Of a DNA stretch of 64,000 nucleotides, positions 41,873 to 51,452 are shown piece after piece. Each line of letters begins with the position of its first letter. Within the stretch, counting starts at the first letter, position 1. Under the pieces are notes generated by a model. That model was not told the DNA's origin. It searched no databases and saw nothing but the letters and a program-made list of their open reading frames with translations. The stretch is taken from contig NZ_VDFU01000017.1 of NCBI RefSeq assembly GCF_006152115.1, positions 1 to 64,000 on the forward strand, in the 5' to 3' direction. Made by a program: the position numbers and the translations under genes. Source of the DNA: Rubellimicrobium rubrum (GTDB lineage: Bacteria > Pseudomonadota > Alphaproteobacteria > Rhodobacterales > Rhodobacteraceae).

Positions 41873-42112
41873 ATGGGATCCGAGTGGGTGGCAGCCTGCG
41901 ATTCAGGTCACCTGAACCTTGCGGGCCGTGTTGTGAAAGAGTTGCTGTTTGGCGTGACGGCGTTCCTGATTGCAATAACCTCGGTCAATGCTCTTGGGGG
42001 ATGGCTTTTGCCCTGGATGGGCATGGACGAGCCGCTGAGCGGGCTGATCGCCATTGCTGTTGCGCTCTTCCTCGTAATCCTTCTGTATGCCGCCTTCATG
42101 CGATCGGGCTGA
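41873..42112 (+). CDS. Small membrane protein with two hydrophobic segments
   Basis: A 79-residue ORF with hydrophobic segments at about residues 24-48 and 56-75. No family recognised. The real start may be the in-frame GTG just before KELLFGV, about 20 codons in, which would remove a polar N-terminus of non-membrane character. It lies between a small helical ORF and an alpha/beta hydrolase on the same strand. Confidence 0.45.
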   Translation: MGSEWVAACDSGHLNLAGRVVKELLFGVTAFLIAITSVNALGGWLLPWMGMDEPLSGLIAIAVALFLVILLYAAFMRSG

Positions 42113-42241
42113 CGTCGGTCCGCGCCGGACTTTCGCTTGCTTGGGCCGCAGGCAGGAACCTCTGCCACCTTGGCGGGTTGTGCTGCAGTGCGGCATAAAC
42201 GGACATCCCCGAGCCGCCTCCCCCCTGCTCAGAGGCCCGGC

Positions 42242-43279
42242 ATGAACGCTCATTCCCATACGAAACCCGACACCAAGCATTCCTCCCGTCTTGCGGCTCT
42301 GTCGCGCGGTCTATCTGAGAACAAGACCGTGAAGGAGCTGGCCCGGCCGGCGGTTCTGGGCGCGCTTGGACTTGCCACCCTCGGGGCCCTGGCGGTGCTG
42401 AACCAGCGGAACGCGAAGGCGGCCGAACGCCGTTACCCGCCGATCGGCCAATTCCTCGAAGTCGATGGCGTACGCCTGCACTACATCGATCGCGGTACCG
42501 GCCCCGTGCTCGTGCTGCTGCACGGCAACGGCGGAATGATCCAGGACTTCCTTTCGAGCGGACTGGTGGACGAGGCCGCCCGGACGCACCGCGTCATCGT
42601 CTTTGACCGTCCCGGCTACGGCTACAGCACGCGGCCGCGTGGCACGTTGTGGACCCCGGACGCGCAGGCGGACCTCCTCGCCGCTGCCCTCCGACAGCTG
42701 GAGGTTGCCCAGGCCACTGTCCTTGGTCACTCCTGGGCCGCTGCTGTGGCGGTGGCAATGGCCGAGCGTCATCCCGACGTCGCGGGCAGTCTCGTGCTGG
42801 AAGGGGGCTATTTCTACCCGTCGGCCCGCCTGGATGTCGTGCCCATGTCGCTGCCGGCCATTCCCGTCGTAGGCGATGTGCTGCGCCATACCGTGTCGCC
42901 GCTGATCGCCCGCCTGGTTTGGCCGGTCATGATGCGCAAGATCTTCGGGCCGGCGCCCACGCCGGACAAGTTCAAGCAGTTCCCTCGCGACATGGCCCTG
43001 CGCCCGTCGCACCTCCGGGCCAGCGCCGAGGAAACCGGGCTCATGATCCCCTGCGCGGCTGTCGCTAAGGACCGCTATGCCCGCCTGAACATGCCGGTCG
43101 CCATCATTGCCGGCGAAGGGGACCGGATGGTCACCGTTCGCAACCAGTCGGCCCGCCTGCACCGGGAGATCCCGCAAAGCAGCTTCGCCTGCCTGCCGGG
43201 CACGGGGCACATGGTGCACCAGACGGCGACCGCCGAGGTTCTGAGCGCGGTGGAACGGGTGACGGCCGAGGCCGCCTGA
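42242..43279 (+). CDS. Alpha/beta hydrolase with N-terminal membrane segment
   Basis: A 345-residue hydrolase. One hydrophobic segment near residues 37-53 is followed by the alpha/beta hydrolase domain. VLLHGNGGM forms the oxyanion region, FDRPGYGYS follows, the nucleophile S164 is in LGHSWAAAV, the acid is the aspartate of GEGDRMV and the histidine is in GTGHMVHQ. The catalytic triad is therefore complete. The ATG at 42242 (MNAHSHTK) has AGAGG upstream and was preferred over an earlier in-frame ATG. The substrate is unknown; similar proteins include haloperoxidase-like and esterase-like enzymes. Confidence 0.85.
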   Translation: MNAHSHTKPDTKHSSRLAALSRGLSENKTVKELARPAVLGALGLATLGALAVLNQRNAKAAERRYPPIGQFLEVDGVRLHYIDRGTGPVLVLLHGNGGMIQDFLSSGLVDEAARTHRVIVFDRPGYGYSTRPRGTLWTPDAQADLLAAALRQLEVAQATVLGHSWAAAVAVAMAERHPDVAGSLVLEGGYFYPSARLDVVPMSLPAIPVVGDVLRHTVSPLIARLVWPVMMRKIFGPAPTPDKFKQFPRDMALRPSHLRASAEETGLMIPCAAVAKDRYARLNMPVAIIAGEGDRMVTVRNQSARLHREIPQSSFACLPGTGHMVHQTATAEVLSAVERVTAEAA

Positions 43280-43481
43280 TCCCGCTGACGCGATTGCAAG
43301 CGCCCGGGCTCGGCCGATCCGTGTCCAGGGGTTTCAGGGCGGACCGTGACGATCGGTCTTGAGAGTGGGATGTGTTCCGTGGCCTGATCCAAGGTCTGTG
43401 GTCACGGACAGATCCCGCGAAACCTGCGATGGGGCCCGAGGCCGCTGGACCGACGATGACCTGCCAGCCCGGAGCCGCCCC

Positions 43482-44720
43482 TTGACCCTTCGCGTCGCCC
43501 TTGTCCTGTCCTTGTCCCTTTTGACCGGTCCCGCCCTCGGTCAGGACCGCGTCGACGTCGAGCAGCAGTTTCGAGCCTGGCTTGAGCAGACGGTCTGGCC
43601 CCGCGCGCGGGCCGAAGGGGTGACGCGGGCAACCTTCGACACTGCGCTCGGGGGCGTCGCGCTGGACTGGGATCTCCCCGACCTTTTTCCGCCCGGAACG
43701 TCGGGTCAGACCCCGCAGCGGCAGCACCAGGCCGAGTTCAATTCGCCCGCCGACTATTTCAGCCGCGGCGCGGTCGAGGGCGCGGCAGCGGTCGGGCGGC
43801 AGATGGCGTCGCGGCACGCGGCGACGCTTGATGCCGTGGAACAGGCCACAGGCGTTCCCGGCCGTATCATCCTGGCCATCTGGGGCCGCGAGAGCGGCTA
43901 CGGCCGCGTGCCCATTCCGAACGACGCCTTCGAGGTGCTGGGAACCAGGGGCTTCATGGGAGCCCGCCCCGACTACTTCACCGACGAGCTCATCGCGGCA
44001 CTTCGGATCGTCGAAGGAGGGAGCGTCGCGGCGGGCGACATGAGAAGCAGCTGGGCCGGCGCTCTGGGGCAGCCGCAGTTCATGCCGTCGAGCGTGCTCG
44101 ACTTTGCAGCGGATGGCGACGGCGATGGGCAGGCCGACATCTGGAACTCGGACGCCGACACCATCGCATCCATCGGCAACTACCTCTCGCGGCACGGCTG
44201 GGTAAAGGGACGTGACTGGGGGTTCGAGGTCACGGTTCCCTCCTCGGTGTCCTGCTCTTTGGAGGGGCCCGACCAAGGCCGTCCGATCGCCGAATGGGAA
44301 GGAATGGGCATCCGCCGGATTGGCGGACGGGCGTTCCCAGAACACGAGCAGCAGGCCGAGGGGTTTCTGCTGATGCCCGCGGGTCGGCATGGACCGGCCT
44401 TTCTGGTGACGCCGAACTTCTATGTTCTGAAGGACTACAACACGAGCGACCTTTATGCCCTTTTCGTGGGCCATGTGGGTGACCGCATCCAGTACGGCTC
44501 GGGCGACTTTGCGGCATCCTGGGACGATGTCGGCGGACTTGTCCGATCCGACGTTGCGGCGATGCAGCGCGCTCTTGAAACGCTCGGGCATGACGTCGGC
44601 GGGGCCGATGGGCTGCCGGGCTTCAAGACCCGCCGGTCGATCGGTCGTTGGCAGGAAGCGTCGGGCCGTTCCCCAACCTGCTTTCCCGAACTCGACCTCG
44701 TGCAGGATCTTGTGCGCTGA
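43482..44720 (+). CDS. Lytic murein transglycosylase, MltB family
   Basis: A 412-residue periplasmic enzyme starting at TTG, with a signal peptide (MTLRVALVLSLSLLTGPALG-Q) and GGAG upstream. The SLT_2 domain holds the catalytic glutamate E137 in IWGRESGYG, the FMGARPDYFTDELIAAL segment, WAGALGQPQFMPSSVLDFA, and NYLSRHGWVKGRDWG. A C-terminal peptidoglycan-binding domain follows (VAAMQRALETLGHDVGGADGLPGFKTRRSI). It cleaves the glycan strands of peptidoglycan to form 1,6-anhydromuramoyl ends. Earlier in-frame starts would put the signal peptide inside the protein. Confidence 0.9.
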   Translation: MTLRVALVLSLSLLTGPALGQDRVDVEQQFRAWLEQTVWPRARAEGVTRATFDTALGGVALDWDLPDLFPPGTSGQTPQRQHQAEFNSPADYFSRGAVEGAAAVGRQMASRHAATLDAVEQATGVPGRIILAIWGRESGYGRVPIPNDAFEVLGTRGFMGARPDYFTDELIAALRIVEGGSVAAGDMRSSWAGALGQPQFMPSSVLDFAADGDGDGQADIWNSDADTIASIGNYLSRHGWVKGRDWGFEVTVPSSVSCSLEGPDQGRPIAEWEGMGIRRIGGRAFPEHEQQAEGFLLMPAGRHGPAFLVTPNFYVLKDYNTSDLYALFVGHVGDRIQYGSGDFAASWDDVGGLVRSDVAAMQRALETLGHDVGGADGLPGFKTRRSIGRWQEASGRSPTCFPELDLVQDLVR

Positions 44721-44865
44721 TCCTTGGACTCGGCCAATGACGGTAGCACCCGGGTGGTGGCAGCCCGGTTCCTAAGTGTCGCTTGCCCGCTCGACGACGG
44801 ACAGGTTGCGCGGTCGGCCAACGCCTGATCTGTCTGGTGCAGCCCTTTCCGACCCCCGAGGTTCC

Positions 44866-46515
44866 ATGACCGCCGACGTGATCATCACCAGCGCCCGAGT
44901 GCTCACCATGGATGAGGTCGCGCCCCGGGCCGAGGCCGTGGCCGTCGCAGAGGGCCGCATCATCCATGTGGGACGGTCCGCCGAGGTGGAGGCCCTGCAC
45001 GGTCCCCTGACCGAGGTCATCGACGCCCGTGGGGCCACGCTTCTGCCCGGTTTTTTCGAGAACCATTGCCATGTCTTTCAGGGTGGGGCCGAGCTTGGGC
45101 ACCTTCAGCTGACCGGCGTCATGGGAACCGACGCGGTCACGGCTGCCGTTCGCGCCTTTGCCGCTGCGCGGCCCAGGGAAGGGATGCTGGTCGCCCAAGG
45201 CACGGATTATGCGGTGTTCGGACGACCAACGACGCGCGCGGATCTGGATCGCATCCTGCCCGACCGCCCATTCGCCATGGTCTCGGGCGACCACCATACC
45301 GTCTGGGCCAACACCGCCGCCCTGACGGCCGCCGGGCTGCTCGGGGGTGCCGCGACGCCGCCAGGGTCCGAGGTCGTGATGGGATCGGACGGCCTCGCCA
45401 CCGGTGAGTTGCGCGAGCGGCCGGCCTTCGATCCGGTCATGGCGATGGCGGGCATCGTGCGGGCGGGCCTGGGACTCGCGACCGGGGGCGAACCCGACCC
45501 GGCACCCACGCCCGAGGAGCGCGCCGCCGACCGTGCGATGCTGTCGGCAGGTCTTGAACATCTGGCTGCGCACGGCATCACCAGCGCGGTGAACATGGAC
45601 GGCAACCTTTACACACTCCAACTGCTGCGGGAGCTTGAGGATGCGGGCCGCCTGCCGGTCCGGGTCAAGGTGGCCTTCCATTTCAAGCCCTGGATGAAGC
45701 TTGGCCTGCTCGACAAGGCCGACGCTATGGCGCGGGACTGGCAGGGCGACTGGCTGACATCGGGCTTCGTCAAGATGTTTATGGACGGGGTGATCGACAG
45801 CGGAACGGCCGTGGTGACCGAGGATTACCCCGGTCGGCCTGGCTGGCGTGGCGAGCCGCTGTTCGACCCCGCACGTTTTGCCAAGATCGCTACCGAGGCG
45901 GATCGCCGGGGCCTGCAGATCGCGGTTCATGCCATCGGCGACGGCGCGGTCCGTGTCGTGCTGGACGGCTACGAGGCCGCTCGTGCCGCGAACGGCCCGC
46001 GCGACAGCCGCCACCGCATCGAGCACATCGAGTTGATCCATCCCGACGACGTGCCCCGGTTGCGGGCCTTGGGCGTTGTGGCGTCGGTCCAGCCACCGCA
46101 TCCGCCGGGAGCGATGGACCTGCCGCTCGAGCCTTCGGTCAGTCAGATCCCGCGCCATCGCTGGACGGACGCCTATCGCTGGCGGACGCTCGACGCGCCC
46201 TTGGTCTTTGCCTCGGACTGGCCGGTCTCGGATGTGGCCGTCCTGCGCGGCATCCGGGCCGCCCTATGCCGGACGCCCTGGACCGATGACTTGCTCGACG
46301 AGCGGATCGGCTTGATGGACACGCTGGCTGCCTACACGAGTCGGGGCGCCTGGGCCGCCCACGTGGAGGATCGGACCGGACGGCTGCGCGCGGGCCTGCT
46401 GGCGGATATGGTGCTGCTGTCCGGCGACATTGAGGCCACCCCCGCCAACGAGGTGGACAGCCTTTCGGTGGCGCTGACGATTTGCGGTGGCCGGATCACC
46501 CACCGGGCTGTCTGA
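44866..46515 (+). CDS. Metal-dependent amidohydrolase, YtcJ/Amidohydro_3 family
   Basis: A 549-residue amidohydrolase. MTADVIITSARVLTMDEVAPRAEAVAVAEGRIIHVG is the N-terminal beta-sandwich. Metal-binding HxH appears as NHCHVF, GDHHTVWANTAAL is typical of the YtcJ group, K in FVKMFMDGVIDSGTA aligns with the carbamylated or metal-bridging lysine region, HAIGDGAV and HRIEHIE supply the next histidines, and the final aspartate is in FASDWPVS. Family members hydrolyse N-acyl or amide bonds in varied small molecules; the substrate here is unknown. Start set at ATG 44866. It is a single gene, with about 145 bases to the upstream transglycosylase gene. Confidence 0.88.
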   Translation: MTADVIITSARVLTMDEVAPRAEAVAVAEGRIIHVGRSAEVEALHGPLTEVIDARGATLLPGFFENHCHVFQGGAELGHLQLTGVMGTDAVTAAVRAFAAARPREGMLVAQGTDYAVFGRPTTRADLDRILPDRPFAMVSGDHHTVWANTAALTAAGLLGGAATPPGSEVVMGSDGLATGELRERPAFDPVMAMAGIVRAGLGLATGGEPDPAPTPEERAADRAMLSAGLEHLAAHGITSAVNMDGNLYTLQLLRELEDAGRLPVRVKVAFHFKPWMKLGLLDKADAMARDWQGDWLTSGFVKMFMDGVIDSGTAVVTEDYPGRPGWRGEPLFDPARFAKIATEADRRGLQIAVHAIGDGAVRVVLDGYEAARAANGPRDSRHRIEHIELIHPDDVPRLRALGVVASVQPPHPPGAMDLPLEPSVSQIPRHRWTDAYRWRTLDAPLVFASDWPVSDVAVLRGIRAALCRTPWTDDLLDERIGLMDTLAAYTSRGAWAAHVEDRTGRLRAGLLADMVLLSGDIEATPANEVDSLSVALTICGGRITHRAV

Positions 46516-46732
46516 TTGTGGCAGATCCCGGCGTTTCTGGCAGGGCTGTGGCCGCAATTTTGGCCGGTGTGCGCATTTACGGCGTCTTCGGCTTTGACTT
46601 CCCTGGGCTTAGCGGTTAGGGGCGGCGTTCGGCTCCAGGACTCCGGGGCGGCGGGCGCAGGGAGGCCTAGCCGCGAAAGGGAAAAGGTCGCCGCTCATCG
46701 GGTGCAGGCCACCCCCTTTCCTGGCGAAGACC

Positions 46733-48619
46733 ATGACCGATCTCAAGATTGCTGCGCCGCTCGCTGCGGCGCTTTCTGCCAAAGGCTATGACAGCCTCAC
46801 CCCCGTGCAGGAGGCCGTCCTCGCCTCCGACGCCTCGGGCCGCGACATGCTCGTCTCCGCGCAGACCGGATCGGGCAAGACGGTGGCCTTCGGGCTTGCC
46901 ATCGCGCCCGAGATCCTGGCCGACGACGAGCGGCTGAAGCCCGTAAGCACGCCCTTGGCCCTGGCCATCGCCCCCACGCGGGAACTGGCGCTTCAGGTCG
47001 CCCGCGAGCTGGGCTGGCTTTACGGCGAAGCGGGCGGGCAGGTCGCAACCTGCGTCGGTGGCATGGACTACCGCACCGAACGCCGCGCGCTGGAGCGTGG
47101 TCCGCACATCGTCGTGGGCACGCCGGGCCGCCTGCGCGACCATATCGAGCGGGGCAGCCTCGACCTGTCGGGGCTGAAGGCCGCCGTGCTGGACGAAGCG
47201 GACGAGATGCTCGACCTGGGCTTCCGCGAAGATCTGGAATTCATCCTGCAGGCTGCTCCGGCCGAGCGGCGCACGCTCATGTTCTCGGCCACCGTGCCCC
47301 GCGCCATCGAGGACCTGGCGCGCACCTTCCAGACCGATGCGCTGCGCATCCAGACGGGCGGCGAAGCGAGGCAGCACGTCGATATCGAGTATCGTGCGCT
47401 GAGCGTGACGCCGCGCGACCGCGAGCATGCGATTTTCAACATGCTGCGCTTCTACGAGGCGCGCACGGCCATCGTCTTCTGCAAGACCCGCGTGAACGTG
47501 AACCATCTTCTGGCACGGATGACCAACCGGGGATTTCAGGTCGTGGCGCTGTCCGGAGAGTTGAGCCAGCAGGAGCGTACCCACGCGCTGCAGGCGCTGC
47601 GGGACGGCCGGGCGCGGGTGTGCATCGCGACGGACGTGGCGGCACGCGGGATCGACTTGCCGGGCCTTGATCTTGTCATTCATGCGGACCTCCCGACGAA
47701 CTCCGAAACGCTGCTGCACCGCTCTGGTCGCACCGGCCGCGCAGGGGCCAAGGGGGTGTCGGCGCTGATCGTGACCCCAGCCGAATACAAGAAGGCCCAG
47801 CGGCTCCTGCAGGGGGCAAAAGTGGTGGCCGACTGGGGCCGGGCGCCTTCGGCCGACGAGGTGCGCGAAAAAGACGACGTCCGTCTGCTGGAGCATCCCG
47901 CCCTGGCCGCGGAGCCTGACGAGGACACGGGCCTTGCCCCCGCTCTGCTCGAACGCTTCGGCCCCGAGCGGGTCGCAGCGGCCTTCATCCGCCTTTGGCG
48001 CGAGGGGCGCTCCGCACCCGAGGAACTGACGGACGCTGCCACCCCGGCCTCCACGGCGCCCCGCGATCGGGGTGCGTTCGGCGATGCGGTCTGGTTCTCC
48101 CTGTCCGCTGGCCACGAACAGCGGGCCGAGGCGCGTTGGCTCTTGCCCAAGATCTGCGGGGCCGTAGATATCACCAAGGACTCGGTCGGGGCGATCCGCA
48201 TCCAGGGGGACCAGAGCTTCGTCCAGATCTCCAAGGCCGTTGCCCATCTGTTCGGCACGAGTTTCGAGATCGGGCCTGATCTGGTGATGCGTCGCCTGGA
48301 AGGCGAGCCCGTGCTGGAGCGTTCGAGCCGCCCCCCTCGCATGACCGATCGCCGCCCGTCGCGCGATGGCCAGAGCGAGGGGCGCCCCTCGCAGCCCCCG
48401 CGGTCCGAATTCATGGGCGGCGAATCCGGATCCGAGCCGCGTGAAACCGCCCCTCACGACGGGTCCACCCGGCCCGCCAGCTCCAAGCCCCAGGAAGCAG
48501 GGCGCAAGACCCCTGCGGCCCGAACTCAAGCGGCTCCCAGAGTTGACCGGGAGGGTGCTGTGACCAGCAAGTCCTATGGTGGGCGACGTTCCGCGCCGTC
48601 GAAGAAGCCGAGGGGCTGA
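46733..48619 (+). CDS. DEAD-box RNA helicase with DbpA-like RNA-binding domain
   Basis: A 628-residue helicase. Motifs: Q motif around SLTPVQEAVL (21-30), Walker A SAQTGSGKT (42-50), PTRELALQ, GTPGRL, DEAD as LDEADEML, SAT, and C-terminal ATDVAARGIDLPGLDLVIHADLP with HRSGRTGRAG. After about residue 450 comes a DbpA/CsdA-type RNA-binding domain (VWFSLSAGHEQRAEARWLLPKICGAV, AIRIQGDQSFVQIS), then a basic, low-complexity tail. This matches DeaD/CsdA-like proteins that unwind RNA in ribosome assembly and cold adaptation. A GC-only hairpin (48634-48649) follows the stop after 14 bases, without a U-run. Confidence 0.92.
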   Translation: MTDLKIAAPLAAALSAKGYDSLTPVQEAVLASDASGRDMLVSAQTGSGKTVAFGLAIAPEILADDERLKPVSTPLALAIAPTRELALQVARELGWLYGEAGGQVATCVGGMDYRTERRALERGPHIVVGTPGRLRDHIERGSLDLSGLKAAVLDEADEMLDLGFREDLEFILQAAPAERRTLMFSATVPRAIEDLARTFQTDALRIQTGGEARQHVDIEYRALSVTPRDREHAIFNMLRFYEARTAIVFCKTRVNVNHLLARMTNRGFQVVALSGELSQQERTHALQALRDGRARVCIATDVAARGIDLPGLDLVIHADLPTNSETLLHRSGRTGRAGAKGVSALIVTPAEYKKAQRLLQGAKVVADWGRAPSADEVREKDDVRLLEHPALAAEPDEDTGLAPALLERFGPERVAAAFIRLWREGRSAPEELTDAATPASTAPRDRGAFGDAVWFSLSAGHEQRAEARWLLPKICGAVDITKDSVGAIRIQGDQSFVQISKAVAHLFGTSFEIGPDLVMRRLEGEPVLERSSRPPRMTDRRPSRDGQSEGRPSQPPRSEFMGGESGSEPRETAPHDGSTRPASSKPQEAGRKTPAARTQAAPRVDREGAVTSKSYGGRRSAPSKKPRG

Positions 48620-48792
48620 CCGCCCTTTCGGCCCCCGCGCGGGCGCGGGCGGCCCCCTGGGGATGCTGGACAATGCCCTCCCCTGTCAGTCTGCAGAGGG
48701 CGTTTGATCATAGGAAGCCAAGCACCAGGACCCGTAGTCCCGGTGCCTCGACGTCAAAGGCGCCGGGCAGGAGCCGCTCGGCGCTCCTGAAC

Positions 48793-49116
48793 CTACTGTG
48801 CGTTCTGGATCGTGTAGCTGGCCATCTCGCAGACATCGACCTGATCGGTCAGCTCTTGTCCGTCCTCGAACACGAACTTCACGTCGAAGGCGCAGGTCGA
48901 ACTGGCGTCGAACAGGGTCACTGTGCCGCTTTCACCCGAGGCGAGCACGTTGTCGCCCAGGAAATCCTCGCTCCACTCTGGGTCCGACACCGGAGACGTA
49001 TAGAAATAGACCAGCGTGAGGTCGCTGTTGTTGATCAAGTCGTAGGACACGTCAGCCGCCTTGGCAGGCAGTGCGGCGGCAGCCAGCACGGCGATCAGTG
49101 AAAGGCGATGCATCAT
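48793..49116 (-). CDS. Small exported protein, conserved in Rhodobacterales
   Basis: A 107-residue protein with a signal peptide (MMHRLSLIAVLAAAALPAKA-A). The mature part, DVSYDLINNSDLTLVYFYTSPVSDPEWSEDFLG, VLASGESGTVTLFD, CAFDVKFVFEDGQEL and a second cysteine in VDVCEM, resembles a family of small periplasmic proteins I recall from Rhodobacterales genomes, with no known function. Two cysteines could form a disulfide. GGAGG lies 8 bases before the ATG at 49116, which fixes the start. Confidence 0.72.
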   Translation of the reverse strand: MMHRLSLIAVLAAAALPAKAADVSYDLINNSDLTLVYFYTSPVSDPEWSEDFLGDNVLASGESGTVTLFDASSTCAFDVKFVFEDGQELTDQVDVCEMASYTIQNAQ

Positions 49117-49475
49117 GGTCGGGGCCTCCTGGGCTATGGGTCGCGGCCGGCGAAGTGTCGCCCTGCCTTGCTGCGCCCATTCGCGGGTGAACCACGGAGC
49201 TTTCGTGTCTTTGTTGGGGAGTTCTCGTGATTCCCCAAAGAAATATCCGTAAACCCAAGGGATCGAAGGATGAGGGATCCACGAAACGCCTTCAGCGCGG
49301 TCGAGGGTCAGGGGCAATGCTGCAAAAGCTGGGTGGCGCAGGATGCCCCCGAATACCCTCTTGGATCAGGACTGGATCGTCGCAAGGTGGCCGAATCGAA
49401 CAGCCGGGTGCCGTCCCATTCAGGCCTCAAAGCCGGGCGGGGTGCCCAACCCACGAGCTAAACCACGCGCTCCCG
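49117..49475. other. Intergenic region with a dyad and tRNA-like arms
   Basis: About 360 bases without a gene. TTGGGGA (49214-49220) and TCCCCAA (49232-49238) form an inverted repeat about 100 bases upstream of the small exported protein gene. Between about 49385 and 49470, the minus strand has a T-arm-like stem-loop (GGCTG-TTCGATT-CGGCC) and a D-arm-like TAGCTC segment. The anticodon arm does not fold, so no tRNA is called. Confidence 0.35.
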
Positions 49476-50288
49476 TCAGCCGTGGGAGGTCGCGTCCGTA
49501 TAGAAGATGTGATCGTCGATCCGGATGATCCGCATCATGTCCTCATCCCACGAGGGATCGACGGCTGGGGTATGGTAGTGGTCGGCTCCCCCGACGACCG
49601 GACTGGGCCCCCGTTCGATCGCCTCGCGCGCCATTTCCACAGCGACCGCCCAAGCCTCGGGTTCGTCGATCGGAGGAAAGCGGGCCTCGCTGGTCAGGAA
49701 AGAGAACTGGATGGGTTGGACGACGGCACAGGGACTGTCACCCCAGCGGGCGGGGCTTCCGGTCCGGTTGAGGATCACAGAGGCCACAGCCAGTTGGCCG
49801 TCCAAGGGCTGGTCGCGAGCCTCGTGGTAGATCGCGACCGCCATGCACAGAAGATCGTCCGCCCCGGACAAGCTCGTCGGCGGGTCCGGCACCAGAAGGT
49901 CGGCTGGCCGTGCCTGAGGGCGGAACAAAGGCTCGGCCGGCCGGGCCTTGGGACCAAAGGACGGATCCGCCGCGAGAACCACGAGCGGGTCGAGGGTGAC
50001 GAACGGTCGGGCGCGCGGCCGGGACACTCCACCGTGAGCTGCATTGTCCGGTCCGGCCTTCGGCTGCAGCGCCGGCATGCGGTAGGGCGCTTCTTCGTGC
50101 AGAGCCCACTGGGCGAGGCTGTCCGCCCGGACCGGGACGATGCTGCGATCCCGGTCTGCCACACCCCCGTCGGCGGAGTGCTGCGGCTGGTCCATCGCAA
50201 GATCATAAACCGGCAGATCCGGCCCGGCACCCATCGGGTCCATCATGGCCAAGCCGATCACGGCCAAGTATGCAGTAGCACGGATCAT
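49476..50288 (-). CDS. SleB-like cell wall hydrolase
   Basis: A 270-residue exported protein with an N-terminal hydrophobic signal (MIRATAYLAVIGLAMM). After a proline-rich linker the C-terminal half (about 145-265) is a Hydrolase_2 (SleB) domain. It contains MAVAIYHEARDQPLDGQLAVASVILNR with the catalytic E156, AVVQPIQFSFL, and GADHYHTPAVDPSW. SleB-type domains are lytic transglycosylases or amidases acting on peptidoglycan. It is a monocistronic minus-strand gene. Confidence 0.88.
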   Translation of the reverse strand: MIRATAYLAVIGLAMMDPMGAGPDLPVYDLAMDQPQHSADGGVADRDRSIVPVRADSLAQWALHEEAPYRMPALQPKAGPDNAAHGGVSRPRARPFVTLDPLVVLAADPSFGPKARPAEPLFRPQARPADLLVPDPPTSLSGADDLLCMAVAIYHEARDQPLDGQLAVASVILNRTGSPARWGDSPCAVVQPIQFSFLTSEARFPPIDEPEAWAVAVEMAREAIERGPSPVVGGADHYHTPAVDPSWDEDMMRIIRIDDHIFYTDATSHG

Positions 50289-50928
50289 GTCGGAGCCCCG
50301 ATTCTGATTGGACCAGCGCCCTTGGGCGCAGGCCGAGAGGCTTTCTCGGCCGAGATCCAGCCGAGCCTGTTGCCGTGACGCCTGCCATGCCGACCGGCGT
50401 GATGTTAAGGTATTGCGTTCCCTGGCTCGGCCCAGGCTCGGGTCGCGTTCTGGGCAGAATCGTGCTCAGGAACTGTGCTCATCGATCAAAGGAGATGCTG
50501 CTGCGACGAGCAACGGGCGCATGAGGCGCGGCTGAGGGTTGTCCATCCTACAGGCATCGACAGACTATCGGCGAGAGGGGAGTTCCCAGCCGCTCCGGAT
50601 CGGACTCCGCCGTCTCCGGCTCCTGGCTTGTTCGGACTGTCAGACGATCCTTCTGATCGAGAGCGGGCGTGCGGCTCTGGGAAGGTCTGAGAAGGACCCG
50701 GAGGCCCAGCGCATGGCAGGTCCAAACGCGCTCCGTCGTCCCAATCGCAAGGATTTCGCCTTGGGGCAGGGAGGGGGCGTCAAGAAAGCATCAGTCGGGT
50801 GCCTGAAACGTTGCAGCGGGCCCGGCTCGAAGGACCTTGTCCTTGATCACCACCGAAACCAGGCAGGATGCTCCAACGGCGACGGCTGCATGCGCCGAGT
50901 CGCGCCGTGCCCAGGGAGGAGGGGCGGC
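50289..50928. other. Intergenic stretch, nothing recognised
   Basis: About 640 bases without a supportable gene. The end is marked by a strong Shine-Dalgarno, GGGAGGAGGGG at 50914-50924, of the AraC-like pseudogene. Confidence 0.45.
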
Positions 50929-51449
50929 GTGACGCCGGAACTTGAGGTTGTCCAGATCGGCCGAGGCGAAGCCTTCACCGCCTGGAACCAAGGCTACCCT
51001 TGCAGGGCCGCCCGCTGGCACTTCCACCCGGAATCCGGGATCCACTACGTGGTCGCCACGACGGGACGCGGCTACCTCGGGGAGTTCGGGCCGGGCAATC
51101 TCGTGATGACCGGGCCGAAGCTGCCGAACACCTGGATCAGCCACGTCAGTCCAGCCATGCCGGTTCCCTTGCGCAGCCGTGTCATCCAACTGGCCGACAC
51201 GTTCCTCGCCGGACCGCCGAACTTCCCGAGCTCGGGGTGTTCAGCCCCGTCCTCGACCTGAGCTGCCGTGGCGCGCTGTTCGGAGCAGGGACTGCCACCA
51301 TCGTGATGCCCACGGGGGGAGCTGATGGGCGGGGCGGCGTACGCCGGGTCAAACTGTTCGCAAGCATTCCCGAGGCTCTGAGCCTCGATCTCAAGTTCTG
51401 CCCCCTTGCGAGCGCGGGACGGGCGACGTCATCACGACAAGGCCGGTAG
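50929..51449 (+). pseudogene. AraC-family regulator, frameshifted and lacking its HTH
   Basis: From a GTG at 50929 with a strong ribosome binding site the frame encodes an AraC-type cupin N-terminus: FTAWNQGYPCRAARWHFHPESGIHYVVATTGRGYLGEFGPGNLVMTGPKLPNTWIS. Around 51220-51230, after FLAGPPNF, the expected continuation (PELGVFSPVLDLSCRGALFGAGTA) moves to another frame, consistent with loss of one base in the AACTTCCCGAG region. That second frame stops at 51449 without the two helix-turn-helix motifs found in the last 100 residues of the family. It is a decayed gene unless the frameshift is a sequencing error; even then the HTH is missing. Confidence 0.7.
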
Positions 51450-51452
51450 CCC

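Noticed and set aside
46667-48673. Long minus-strand open frame opposite the DEAD-box helicase
   Set aside because: The helicase motifs on the plus strand are complete; the antisense product is low complexity.
49385-49470. tRNA-like segment on the minus strand (T-arm GGCTG-TTCGATT-CGGCC, D-arm-like TAGCTC)
   Set aside because: The acceptor pairing is only partial, no 5+7+5 anticodon arm can be formed, and the distance between the D-arm and T-arm is about 20 bases too long. It could be a decayed tRNA but is not supported as a gene.
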